Shown: in pieces, positions 1-24,100 of the stretch | How the letters are laid out: each line of letters begins with the position of its first letter | Numbering within the stretch: the first letter of the stretch is position 1 | Origin: Lagopus muta | Lineage: Eukaryota; Chordata; Aves; Galliformes; Phasianidae | Length of the DNA: 64,000 nt | Direction of reading: 5' to 3' | Assembly: GCF_023343835.1 (NCBI RefSeq) | Contig: NC_064444.1 | Span: forward strand, 11,397,719 to 11,461,718 | Position numbers and translations under genes: made by a program | Notes under the pieces: generated by a model | Databases searched by the model: none | What the model was told of the DNA's origin: nothing | The model's input: the letters and a program-made list of their open reading frames with translations, nothing else

Positions 1-3000
1 CATTAACGCACTGGCTTCTATTTAACGCTTTGGTTCATAGCAACAAAGATACCAATGGGAAATCATTAGACAAATACATGATTTTTGCAGCATAATAGGT
101 CTATGTTTGGTATCATTTGAAAAAAACAAAAAAACAAAAAAAACCAACAGAACCTCACCGAGCTCACACTGACAGAAAAAATGCAATGATCACGCAAAGT
201 ATGGCAATATTAGAAACGTTAACAGCTTCCAGAAAGGGATTTTATGTTAATTCAAACATTAATGTTGTCCGAGGCTGCTGATGGAAGGCTGGGCTGCGAC
301 ACCAGATGAGATGGATGCGGCAGGCAGTAGGAAAGCACCAGCTTGTGGTGTGGGTGGATGAGTTTTATTAATTGTTTTTCCTCTAGAGCTGTAACAACAG
401 CCTGTCAGTAATCTGCATGTTTGGTACTTGATTGTTGTTAATGATTTTGCTGGCTGCCATCCTTACCACCATCTCCTCGTGCTGGCTCCAGCCGTGCGGT
501 GACCAACCTCTACCAGAAGGCTTCTTGAGGAACCGCCCATTGGGAGCCCAGGGACGCCCAGGTGCTTCTCCTAGCCAACACAGACATGGGTGGACCAGGC
601 TGCAGAACAGTTAACGAAGTCTTCTGCTGCCATTTCTCAAGGCAAAACATTTGCTTGAAAATACTCAAATGAATTTGAAGTGATCCATAGGGTGCTTTGT
701 CACATTAATGACTGTTACCAAGTGTCTCTTCCTCACACTGAAGTGTTTGCCCATCGTCAGCCAGGCCGAGACAAAACTGCCTGCTTGTGCCCCGCCGTCC
801 TTCCACACTCACCCAAACTGATCACATGAACACGGCCATTACTAATCACCAGAACGAAGCCCAGAATACTAATAAAACCATGGAGGATGAGCTAAGCTTT
901 GGCACATTCTTCCTTCTGCAAGATTTTGGTCAAAATTAATACATTTTTCTTACTTGCCCTTGGCTGACAACTGGGCTGCCCAAACCAAGGCTTAGACAGC
1001 TTATCTTGACCGCTGCTAAGATAACATCACCATCCTGGCTTATGTAAGAAGGAATACCTCCTGCAAAACCAGGGACACCAGCCTCACGTATCAGAGACCA
1101 ACATCATGCAGCACTGGCTGAGACAAGAGAATAACTTGTTTAAGGATGGTCTGAGAATAAAATGAAATCTAACAACCAAGCCTCACTGTGAGCTGTAAGA
1201 TTAGGTATCACCTTGATGGCTGTAGGTACTTGGACAAGGAATGTTGGGGTGAATAAAAGTAGTCAGCTTTAAACTTATCACAGTCAACAAGCCGCGGGCA
1301 TACAGAAAAATGGGGCTGTGGCCCCATGCTGCAGAAGCCCCAGGCTGCATCGTGGTAGGCTACCCACTTCACAAATGCAAAATACCTTGCATGGAATTCC
1401 AAAATGAAACACTGCATTGCACCTTTCTGTCTGATGGTGTTACTCTGGGATTCAATCCAAAAGCGCTCACACCATTTATTCAGGCTACACGCAGGGCGCG
1501 CAGTAGGTGAGCTCGTGTAACTGGAGTCTGAACATGATAACCTGGCAAACCGCAGCTGTCCCTTGTGGCAAGAAAACCAAACGTTCCTACACAGCTTTAT
1601 TACGTTCTTCCTGCCGCTGTAGAGAGTGCCTGTCTTCCAACTGAGCCACTTTCAGTTCTACCTGAGATCTCTTCCATCCAGGTTTAAAACCAAAGCCACG
1701 AGCTGTGCCGCTGGCTGGTGCAATTGGTACAGCTTCACTCTCCCACCACAAATGCATTCTTCATCCCAACATCATCAATCTGCACAGCCACTCTGAAAGC
1801 CCAGCTGTGTGCAAGTTACATTGGAAATCTTTGTTCACAGTTCTCCTGCCATCACTGGAACAGTGGAGATGAATATGACATCCCAGGTTGCGCTTTCAGC
1901 ACTGGGATAATCACAGCTGCAGTGGGTGCTCCAGCTGCAGGACTTCCCAAAAAATGACCAGCCCTGTTGTTTTCCTCCCTCTGGAAAACTGTTAAGTTTG
2001 TGATTAAAACCAGGATAATTTCAGTTTCACAGAATTTTTTAATATACTCTTTGTAAATAAACACGTCGTTGTTTGATTTTGCTTTTATAGCTTGAGCCCA
2101 TTAATATGTGGCTGAATAATTGTTTTTTAAACAAAGTGAAGACCAACTGAAGCTCTGCAAGGCATTAAAGTAAATAAAGGCATTTAGATTTAACGCAGTG
2201 TTTCCTCACCACAGTTATGAACATCATCATAAATCCACTAGCTCCTCCTCTTTCCCATGCTCATGAAAATTTAAGAAACTAAACCCTTGTTTCCATATCA
2301 AAGATAATCAAGAACTGAAACCTCTGGGAAGAGGAGGCACAGGTCTGACACATGTCCCCAAAGGGACACTGAGGGGAACCCTGCTGAAACTCCACAAAGC
2401 AGTCAGTACTTCATTAAAAATACACCTGCCTTCTCACCATACTCGTAACATAAGAGCATATCCTGCTCACTAAAGCGAAAGCAGTTTCCACATAAACACC
2501 CAATTCCAATACCCAGTCTGCTTCTCAGAATTGCCAGCAGTTTTAGAACCACAGCCCTCTGGGATCAGGAAGCTCCCCTTCCTTCCTTGACAGCCATTTG
2601 ATTCACATGCCCTCAAACGTGCCAGTCTGCAGACTTGAAAACCCCAGCTCCACTCAGCCTACAAACAATACATTATTGCTTTTCCCAATTTCAAATGCAC
2701 CATAAACAGAAATGAAAAGCTTCATATACCAAGTTATTCATTTGTGCTTGGCTTGAACTGATTATTTCAAGAGACTGAAAGGAGGCAGATTACACAGTAT
2801 CGCAATATTCTGCAGTCTTAATTAAATGTTTGATTAAATATTAGTTGTGTCAGTAGAAGATAATTCAAAACTTGACACAGTTTTTGTACTTTAACAGTAA
2901 GACCTAATTCTATTTTAATAGAAGACCTAATTTTATTTTTTGATGGGACAGGAAGGGGATGTCTGAGCAGCATTGTAGTCTACAAACTACTATTAGATAA

Positions 3001-5285
3001 CTGCAGCACTTTCACCATCTTGGCACCTGGCAAAACCACTTTGCTGACCCACGCATTTTCAACCTTTCTGCTAACCCGTTCCCTAAGCCCAGCTTCACAA
3101 TTACAATCTCCCCTCACTAATTTAGGGCTGCTTCCTTCAACACAATCACAGCCACTGCAAACATTCAAGGGCAGCAGCAATAATCAGCTCTGGATTCCTT
3201 TCTCTCGCTCTAAGTTTCTTCAGTGCCCCCAGCTTTCAGACCAAGGTGAGGCTTTGATGCATAGTTATGGCAAACCTTTCAGGAGGAAGAAGATAATCAT
3301 ATACCACCTGGGTTAGCACAGAATTCAATTTATTTTGCAGCATGCTTTATGCTGGCCTGTAGCTATTAAAGGGAGAGACAGTTTCAAGCTCGAGAGTGCA
3401 CAGCAACGTGCAGCTGAATTGCTGTTCCCCATTCCAGGCCCTGTGCTGCCTTCAGGAGCAGCATGTTAGTGGGTCCCTCTCCCCACCTCTCAGGGCAACA
3501 GGTTCGAGACAGCTTGCAGAAATGTTACCTGATGTTAGCTCACCTCTTGCCCAAACTTGAGCCTCTTTGCAAATTTGCAAACATGCTGAAATCTTCTTCT
3601 CTTACCCCATCAGCAGGTCTGCCTGCTTCTTTCTTGCTAATGAAGATCCATCTCCAGATTGGTCCAGATAGAATTTGTGAGAATAGGATTCTTAGGCAAA
3701 AATAGAGGGGGAAATCCCTCCTTTTGTTTTCACTTCCTTTTGAAGCACCCTACAAAGACAGAGCAGCTAGACACGCATGCACACCCAAGTATATTGCAAT
3801 ACAACCAGGAACAAGACATCCTTAAAGAGCAAGAAAGAGAAAATAGATCTACAGTCCTCTTGGAAAGTATAGCATCTCCAGCACATGATTGGTACCTGGG
3901 TCTCCCAGAGCAGAGCTCCACACTCTGAGCAGACCACTTAGAAATAACACTGATCTCTGAAGAGTGGAAGAGTTATCACATTGGCAGGACTACCATCAAA
4001 AGCAGAGAGATTTAGAAAGAAGCCAGTTACATGAACAACTTCACACAAGTAGGTATGTGTCACTATAGCAGATAGCTGTCCCACAGCCCAGAGAACTAGA
4101 GGGACACCTGCACTCACAGCTGAGTGATGTGAACCAGAAAGTAACACTTAGCTTAAACTGAAAGTTAGCATTTATCACATCTGTGATGTTTTTACAGAAT
4201 ATTCCTTGAAGTTAGAAGTAACAAAGTATAATCTGTCTATAGAGCCAGTCAGTTTAAATATACCTTAAAAAAACTTCAACTAAGCACTATCAAGTACCAG
4301 AAACTCTCATGCTAACATTTGGTGAGAAATTCAAGAATTCAGCCCAGAGAGCACACCTTTCAGGAGGCATTTTTCTATGGGTTTTTTTCTTTTTTGTTTG
4401 TTTGTTTGTTCTGCTTTTTTCCCCCTCCTCAAGTTTTGGGCTCTAAATTTAAGAACAGGTATTAAAATGTGTCTTGACAATTCCTCCACTGTTACAAATG
4501 CTTAATGGGCAAATGAAGTTTGCTTGGCCGGGACATGGGACATGCAGCACTCCAAGAAATGAAAGCCTCTCTGAGCTGGCACCAGCAAACTTGTTCAGCT
4601 TTATCTGCAGCTGTTAACACAGAATTTATAACCATTCATTGCAGGAGGAAAAAAAAAAAAAAAAAAGGCAGCAGCACCAAATAATTTGCTTACCATTAAT
4701 TACAGTAGGCATATTTATTATATCAGAGCTTTAACATTTATCAGAATACTGGGTTGGGGAGGAAGGAAAGGGAGAATAACTTAAAAGCAGTGTTGGTGGA
4801 AACTTACATTTAGAAAGATTAACCATCAGCAGAGAAGCAGCTTCCAGAAATACAAATGTAGCATCTAAGTAATCTACAGGAGGTGGTGAATCCTGGTATA
4901 GCCACAAAAGCTCTCAGTGTTGTGGAACAGTCCTTCAAAGTGAACACCACGAAAAAAGTCAGCAACTGTTTTTGCATCTATTTCCCTTTTCTTCAGAAAT
5001 GGTCTTACTATGAATCTCAGATCCTGCAGAGGTCAAGGACTATTCTTCCTATAAAACATTTACAGGCACACACCGTCCCAGAATTCAATTTTGCACAGAT
5101 TGCTTGCTGTCAAAGTACATGCCAAAATCCCAAAGTTTAAATCATTGCATTTAAAATAAAGGCAGCTTCTTTCCCCATTGCTTCTTGCTATTAAATACAA
5201 TGATCCAGACACTGACTCAAGAAGTTCCCAACACACTGATCGTTAGCACACGTGTTGTGGAAGGATTCCCCAGACACTTGTCATG
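1..5285. other. Gene-free flank downstream of CCNE1
   Basis: I see no exon with splice sites and family resemblance here on either strand. The open frames present are under 100 codons and look like chance frames. Low-complexity tracts occur at about 121-147 (A-rich), 4387-4412 (T-rich with TTTG units) and 4649-4666 (18 A). In human the next gene on this side of CCNE1 is URI1, about 100 kb away, so an empty flank is expected. Confidence 0.6.
4649..4666. repeat. A18 homopolymer
   Basis: Eighteen consecutive A on the plus strand. It is a simple repeat, possibly the tail of an old retroelement, but no element is recognisable next to it. Confidence 0.7.
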
Positions 5286-5291
5286 TTTATT
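5286..5291 (-). terminator. Possible distal poly(A) signal of CCNE1
   Basis: TTTATT on the plus strand is AATAAA on the minus strand. It lies about 750 bases after the CCNE1 stop codon and could serve a longer 3' UTR isoform. Use is not proven. Confidence 0.3.
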
Positions 5292-5534
5292 ATCCCCTCT
5301 CTCGTCATGTGCAACTCAAGAAAAATCTAAATCAACATAAAAATTCATCTTAATATCCAAAAATGGAACTTCCATTGGTGAGCTAGTAGTGCTAAATAAA
5401 TAAGATGATAGTTACTATATTCGTTGCACCCAGTTCCCACACTACACTACTGGTCACAGTCTGAAAAACCTTAGCTGACCATAATCAAAAGAAAAATAGG
5501 AATATACATAAAACCAGCTGTCTTAGACAGCATT

Positions 5535-5540
5535 TTTATT
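5535..5540 (-). terminator. Proximal poly(A) signal of CCNE1
   Basis: TTTATT on the plus strand reads AATAAA on the minus strand, about 500 bases after the stop codon. It is the first canonical hexamer encountered downstream of the stop, and both miR-15/16 sites lie between it and the stop. Confidence 0.55.
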
Positions 5541-5561
5541 AAAAATGGATACACAGAGACA

Positions 5562-5569
5562 TAGCAGCA
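5562..5569 (-). promoter_or_regulatory. miR-15/16 family 8-mer target site, distal
   Basis: The plus strand reads TAGCAGCA, so the CCNE1 transcript carries TGCTGCTA: a full seed match to positions 2-8 of miR-15/16/195/497 plus the A opposite position 1. Repression of CCNE1 by this miRNA family through the 3' UTR is established in mammals; its use here is inferred. Confidence 0.6.
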
Positions 5570-5784
5570 TTTACAATAAAGATTTTTTTGAAAAGGCATC
5601 AGGTTGTAAGCCAACCATTTGAAAAAGAGGCTTTGAAACGTGGCCTTGCACAGCATGTCTTGCCCAGTTGTCAACAGGGGACTGCATAACTGCTGATTAT
5701 TCAAAAGACAAACAGGCACGGTAAATAACCCAAACTTTAAGCCTTTTTTTCTGAACAGTTGGTCACATCAAGCATCACCCTCAA

Positions 5785-5792
5785 TAGCAGCA
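5785..5792 (-). promoter_or_regulatory. miR-15/16 family 8-mer target site, proximal
   Basis: This is a second TGCTGCTA on the minus strand, about 250 bases after the CCNE1 stop. The two sites share flanking bases (AAATGCTGCTAT in both), so the identity extends beyond the seed match. Two sites in one 3' UTR match what is known for the mammalian gene. Confidence 0.6.
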
Positions 5793-6037
5793 TTTGGAGC
5801 ACTCTTCGGTGTTCTTTTAAGTGGCTGGCGTACTCGATCCATTTCTATAAAATATTTTAACGTTCAATAAAAATATTTCAAATAGAAAAAAATCTTCTGT
5901 CATGAAAAAGATAAGGTTTCCTTTTCAAATTCCATAAAAGCTTATGAATGTCACCGGCAGCATTTCCATAATGGAGCAGGAGTTAGAACCAGCAGAACAG
6001 GCACTTCAGCAAAGTCATCTGTAAACAGTCTGTACAG

Positions 6038-17361
<11,324 letters not shown>

Positions 17362-18047
17362 GCTGCCCGCGGGCACGAGCGGCAGCCGAGGGCCGCAGTC
17401 CCCACAAAGAGCCGCGAGGCGCGGAAAGGCCCCGCCGCCCCCCGCCCCACGCCGCGCCCCGGGACCGCGCGCTCTCGCACCCCGGAGCTCCCCGGCCAGA
17501 GCGCGGGCGCGGCGCTCGGTGCCCGCCCGACGACGGCGGCGGCAGGGTGCGGGGACGGGGCGGGGCGGGAGCGCGGCGCGGGCTGCGCGGGGCACCTCCT
17601 GCTTCACAGCGCGGCCGCTCCCGTCCCTGCGCACAGCGCGGCCCGCGCCGAGCGGGACATTTAAACGCGCGGCACGGGGCCGCCTCCCTCCCGCCCGCCC
17701 GCCCGCACACGTGGCCCCGCGCCCTGAGCCGGGGGCCGGCGCCCGGGCGGGGCGGGGTCTGCGGGGGCGCTCCGGCCGCCGGCGGCCCCGGGGAAGCGCG
17801 GGGCGCCGCGGGGCGCGGGATCCCACGGCGGGCCGCGGGGCGGGGCGGCGGGGCGGGGCCGGCGGCACCGGGCGGAAGCGGAGCGACGCGGGGGGGCGGG
17901 AGGGGAGCGGGCGGCCCCGGGCGCGACCCCGCGGCGGAGGGGTGAAGCGAGGTGAGCGGCGCGCCGACGGGAGAGGAAAGGAGAGCGGGACGGCCCCGGA
18001 GCGCCCTCGCGGGAGGTCAGGGGGCGGGCCCGCCGCCACAGTCCGCC

Positions 18048-18120
18048 ATGGCGCGGCCGCGGCTCTTCGGGCGGCTCCGGGCGGCGGTGCTCGGCGTGGT
18101 GCACGTGGGCGCGCTGCCAG
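18048..18120 (+). CDS. BtpA-like coding exon 1
   Basis: It encodes [16 protein letters not shown] through VVHVGALP and the first base of a glycine codon; donor GTGAGC. It lies inside the CpG island and holds the first beta strand of the barrel. Confidence 0.92.
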
Positions 18121-21100
18121 GTGAGCGCGGGCCGGGCGAGACGCGGCGCCGCGGGACCCGCTCGTACGGCGGGCGGCCCGGCCGCGGGGGCCAGAGGAGG
18201 GCCCCGCGAGCCGGGGAAGCGCCGAGCGGGCTGAGGGCTGCCGAGCTGGGCCGGGCCGCGCCGGCGGGGCGGAGCTGCACGGGCCCCGCGACTGCGGGAG
18301 CTCGGACACGTGGCTCCCTGCGGCACTGCGCCCGGCTGGCGCTCCGCTGAGCCGGGGCCGAGTTGTCCCCGGGGCTGTGTGCGGCCGGAAAGCTGTCCCG
18401 GTACGACATCGCATAGGTATCCCTCGAGTCTGCGAATGACTTCACGAGTGAACAGTCACGGCTGACCTGTACAGTTCAGGAAAGGGAAGAGGTGCCGCTG
18501 GGGTGCATCTCAAGGAGGTGCAGCAGCCTTTTAGGTGTTTTGCCCCCTATTTTTTCCCTATTTTATTATGCCAATGCATTATGGTAAGCTGCCTTACCAG
18601 AAAACTGTTACCATCTGTATGGTTTGCCTTTGCACTGGTGTAAATGGCACTGTTGTTGCAGGGACACCGAGAAGTTCTCTTCCCTTGGCACAAATCATCG
18701 ATCAAGCTTGTCAAGAAGCAGAAGCATACAAAGACGCTGGAGTTGTAAGTCCTGGCTTCCCTCTTCCCATGGCAGTATTAACACAAAGCTGCTTCTGCGT
18801 ACCCAGTGGTTTGAATTGAGCCTGAGTGACCTAGAATTCATGAAAAGCACCTGAAACCACTGAGTTTGGGGAGACATTTAAACCTGCGTTTTTTATTTCA
18901 ACACAAGTAGGCCTCAAAGTTTCAAAACCTGAATTAAACATCACACACACCCTGCAGAACTGGAAAAGCTTAGATTCAAACTGTGCAATTTGAGTTGTTT
19001 AAATAGGATTGCTATCAATTTACAAGAATCAAGTCAACAACAACAAAAACAGATGGAAAGCTGACAGCAATATGAACTGTTGCTGGCATTCTTGGTATCC
19101 GGATGTAGGATGCTTCATCATCTAGTCTGACAAGCTGCTTTCCTTAGCTCTGCTTGGCACACTGCTTTCATAAAGTCACGGCACAGGCATAGGCACTGCT
19201 TGCTTACAGGCTACAGGATTCCCCCACAGTTTGTGTTTGTACTACAGTAGCATTATTTCAGGACCAAAAAATTATCTTGGGTCCTTTTCTGCCCACTGTA
19301 ATCCTTGCGTCCTAGGCTGTGGGAGCAGCCATACCTGCTTTGAATATTCTCAGCCAGAGGCAAGAGAAGGCTACTGATGAACTGCCACTGCAGCTCTGAG
19401 CTGTGATTTTCTGCTAAACTTTGAGTAGATTTCCACTGGGTTATACTTCAGCAGCATAAATTACAATGATACTTTACAGATAGAATGAAATGGAACCTAA
19501 GAGCTTAGTCTAAATTATAGAAGACCAAGTTCAAAATGCAAGACAAGTCACATGATGGAGGCTGTGGACAGAGCAGTGGTTAGGAAAACCACTAAGTTGG
19601 GAAAGCCCTGGGAACAGCTGTTGAAAGGGTAAACAGCAGTGCAGAAGAACAGAGCTCACTGATGGGCTCCAGTGCCAGTGAACAAGCTGACAATGTGCAA
19701 GACATCTACCAGCTAGAATAGTCTAACTGCAAGCTGGACAGAATAAGTCAGTTTTCTCCCTTTTCATACCTGTTGGAAGGGAAGAGTGCAATTGCTCTGC
19801 CTTCTGTACTGATACATTCTGTCTTGCCTTCATGACATCAACATGAAGTTGAATGTGATTTGGTCTACATCAGAAGAACAGCAAGGACTAGTCTTCCTGC
19901 GTGGAAACAGTTACACATGTGATGTGCAGCCCTAGAGCCATTGCCCACATTTCAGTACTTGTTTATTTGTTTCCCTTATATACTAACCATACACTGATAC
20001 CTTAGCAGCAGAGAGGAAACACTAAATATACCTAAATGTGAGGGAGAAGATAGAAGTGATCACTTTCGCTGCTGACATGGAGAAGGTCTCAAGACAAACT
20101 TTAAAATCAGTGCTTCCACAAAATTCTAATTTGGGTTAGTATAAACCTTGCTGTCTTCTCAACTGATGTATAAATTCACACTTCCAGCTTTACCTCTTTT
20201 CTTGCTGTATTGCAGTTACTCAGCTCGTATTTTTAAAGCCACCTCTCAGGTAGGCAGATGTGAGGTGAATGCAGTCATTTCTACTAATTTGAACAAATTC
20301 AGGGTATAACTACATTGCCTCTCTAAACTGTAATGACATAAGCATACAGACCAAGCCAGTCTCCATTCTAAAGATCCATACATGATAGTGTTACATCAGT
20401 AGGAAAAATAAATCCTTTGTTAATACATAAAAGTCAAGATAAACAGGAGAGCTTCCACAAATATCCCTGTGGTTGCCAAACATTTTCTGTAATTCATTTG
20501 TGTAGTTTTTTCCAGCACTTTAAGAGAAGCGTGAATTTTGACAGTAGGTACTGAAGAGCTTTGTGGTTTCTACACAGAGATCACCTCTCTTCCAGACTGG
20601 CTTTCCTGGTTCTGCAATGGGAGTATCTGATTTCCCTCCTGCTACTCAGGCTGAACTGTGAAACTGTCCATTTTTTTCCCACAGAACTAGAAATCTGAGT
20701 GTTTTTTTTCTGTGGATGTTTCTGGCATTATTTCTAAGCACCTGTGGTAGCCTCTGGAAGATTCATAACTATGTTGCTGCTGCTAGATGTTCGCATGTTG
20801 CCTCAAGTTGCTTGAGCTGGCATTAACATTTGGAAATATACTGTATAGGCTTGCTCACTCAGTATGCATTGCACTTGGAAGTAAATCCTAGTTTGTTCAG
20901 GAAAAAGGTGACTGGGCTGGCATATTAGCAGCTGAACATAATAAACATGAAAGATTTGTGGTATTAGAGCACAGTAATGAAAACAAGCGAGAGCTCAGCT
21001 AGGAAACCATCTGTGCTAAAAATGTATATGCTTTGTACTTGTATTGCTAAACAATGACATTCCCTAGGCAAGATTTTTATAAGCAGCGATCTATGAGGCA

Positions 21101-24100
21101 TCGTGGTCCTTCCAATTTTTATCTGCTTTTGTTTAAGCAAAAAGCACTTGCAAAATATGCAGTGAAGTTAACTTTCACTCCTGCAAGTGAATCTAAGTAA
21201 ATTTTGCTTTGTAGCTGGAAAACAGAGCACAAATTCCTTCCAGTTTCACTGATGTAACTCATCTTACTACATGCTATTTAATTGTAACTACATGAGTAGA
21301 TAACAGTGATGAGTTGTATTTTTTCTTTAAGAAACACATTATTTACATAATGTTGCACTGCATTTCAAATATTACAAGTTTTTTAGTAGGCTTGCTTCTT
21401 TTTTTCTAGTAGATACAGTCTACTAGAGAGATTCCTGGAGATACAGTCATTCTGATCTTCCTGATTCTTCTTTTGCCTATGTACCTGCAAAGTGATGCTC
21501 AGTATCTGGTCTGTAATAAGGTATTAAAAAGTGAGCAGTTCCAAGCCAAACTACCACTGTAATTATAAGAGGAATGAAGTTAAGGCTATTTGGTATTTAC
21601 TAGTAGTTGAAATAAGCTATCATTTGTATTACGGAGGTTCAAATGTTAGTAGTAGAGTAAAATAGCAGGCAAGCCTCACCACAAATATCTCTTGTTATTT
21701 ATACAGAAGAAATGTTGCCTACTTACCTAAGTTGAAGTAGCAATCTCTTGTTCTAGAAGTGAAGTTTTTATAGTGATTGTCTAAGTACAGCAAATAAATG
21801 CTTTGCAAAGCTGATTTCCTTCATATAGAGGTATATGACTCTGGTGGCAGGAGGAACTGTAGTTCTCAGTGCACACCAAGTTTATCAGCAATGAGCATGA
21901 TGCAAAAAGCCTTTCTTTCTGTAGGAAGCAACAGTTGTTTTGCACTTCCAAAAATTAAAGTAACACATAAGCAGCTGTGGGTAAAGCCTCTGTTATGCAG
22001 AGCATCAGGGTTAAAGTTACCATAGCAAGAAGTTATATCAGATAGGAGGTCAAAGTGTTTTAAGTGATCAATTCTGTAGATAGAATAAAGAAAATAGCTT
22101 TTCTATTTTATATAATATACATTTATTGTAACAACATAACACAGTGGGGAGATGTTACAAAAGAAAGACGAGTGCTCACCTGTCTCCTAGTATCTAGATT
22201 CACAGTAGGAACTCCACAGAGGAGGAATCTCCACCAAGAGATCCTTCCCCAGTGGCAGTCAGCCCTTCAATGAGGTCTAAGAGAGGTGCAGCCAGGCTCC
22301 ACTCCCTCCAGTCACACAACTGAATTGCCTTCACCTGTGCTCCCAAGGCTGACTGGGTCTTGTCTCCAGGTGCTCAATCAGTGGTTCAGACCATGACACA
22401 ACAGTCTCTACATACGCCACCCCTTCACAGCATGAACCAATGATTGGATCAGCTGGAGGGTGAGCCTTCCCCAATACAAGGCTCTAACACACCACAGCAC
22501 TCATACAATTGCCTATCGTGATGCAGGTTGATACAGTGTAAGATGGTTGATGATCAGTTTGTGATTAAAGTTCATGTTCTTTCATGGGCCAGTGCTCAAT
22601 GGGTTCAGTGGAGGCATACAGTAGACCAGGAAAGGTTTGGCTCACATTCCATCAGCCCCACGTGGCCCACCACCAGGTGTCATGCTGATCTTACAGTGAC
22701 ACCAGAGCATCTTGATGTCACATTGCTTGCTTTTCTGGTGATCCTGCAGACTCAAAGAGACTCGTGGGGAGTAGTGTAGATGTTTTGGAGTTACCAGAAG
22801 GGGAAGGTCCACCTTTCATGGCAAGATACAGGACATGTTCCTATCCTGGTTCAACACTTCAGCTTGCACCAGGTCATGTCCCTGCAGTCTGTACCACACC
22901 CTTTGGCCCAATATCTGAGGCTGCATACCTATATCAGGTTCCAAAGGGGGAGTCTGGATTTGCCACAGGGATGTGATTAAGCTCCCTTTAGCAATGAAAA
23001 CCAGAGTGTTGACTATAATGTCTGCAGGCCATATACCTATTACATGGGGGGGGGGGGGGACGGGGACACTACCGATCCCCCAGTGTCCAATGATCTCCCC
23101 CAAGATGAAAGTACACCACACTATTTTGATCCTACTTGCAGCTTCCAAGGTCATTCTACTTTACAGGTGCCAGTTTCTAGGTTCTCAGGGCCAGGGAGCA
23201 GAAGATTATTTTCACTGGCAATTTTGAGTCTTACCCAATGATTGGTGCCTGTACCTGGGAGGCCCACGTTGTCTGTAGCATCTTTAGGGCACCAGGTCTG
23301 CCATCATTAAGCCTTTCATTCAGGTCTACAGGGTTTCATAGAGTCTCTTTGGCCATCCCTGCAAGAGTGGAGAGTCTGTCTTCAGGGTAGCCTTAAGAAT
23401 ACCATTATGGTGTTCAATAAGGCCTGCCCCCATCAGGTTATGTGGAGGATGGAATTGCCAGTCACTGTTTTCTTCTGTCCAGCACTGTATTGTTGTACCA
23501 GAAAAATGAGTTCCTTGGTCACTCTTGATGATTTGAGATGTCCTGTAGGCAGCCATCATCTTGATGAGTGCCTTGATAGTATGTGCCTGCTTCACTGTTT
23601 TGTGACTAGGATGTCTTGACCTAAACCATAGAAATATTCTGCCATGCAGGATGGGGATTGAAAGATATTCCCAGTATCCCACAGGGGACCCCATTTTTCA
23701 ACTGAAGTTGAAAGTCCATAATACACATATCCTAAAAATCCTGAAATATGCCCTGGCAGAGTTCTGTCTATAGGGCAGAATTCTCCCCTATAACCCACTT
23801 AAAGATATTCAGTAGAACAGCTATTTCAAATATTTTAATCTGACTGGCTTGCCAAATGTAACAGTAGAGGGACCAGCATGATGGGAAGATGTTATAAAGA
23901 TGCAGCAGCAAAGGATCAGTGCAATATTACAAAAGACAGAAGTGCTCACCTGCCTTTGAGGATCTAAGTTTGCAGTACAAACTCCACAGAGGAGGGATCT
24001 CCAACACGAAAATTGTCCCCAGTGGCAGTCAGCCCTTAAATGAAGTCTAAGAGTGGTGCAGCCAGGCTCCACCTCTTCCAGTCACACAGCTGAATTGCCT

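Larger units (their letters stand above)
5520..6037 (-). other. CCNE1: CCNE1 3' UTR (approximate extent)
   Basis: Sequence between the CCNE1 stop codon and the first canonical AATAAA on the minus strand (5535-5540). It is AT-rich, carries no recognisable coding sequence, and contains two identical 8-mer matches to the miR-15/16 seed. The end is placed about 15 bases beyond the poly(A) signal and is an estimate. Confidence 0.6.
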
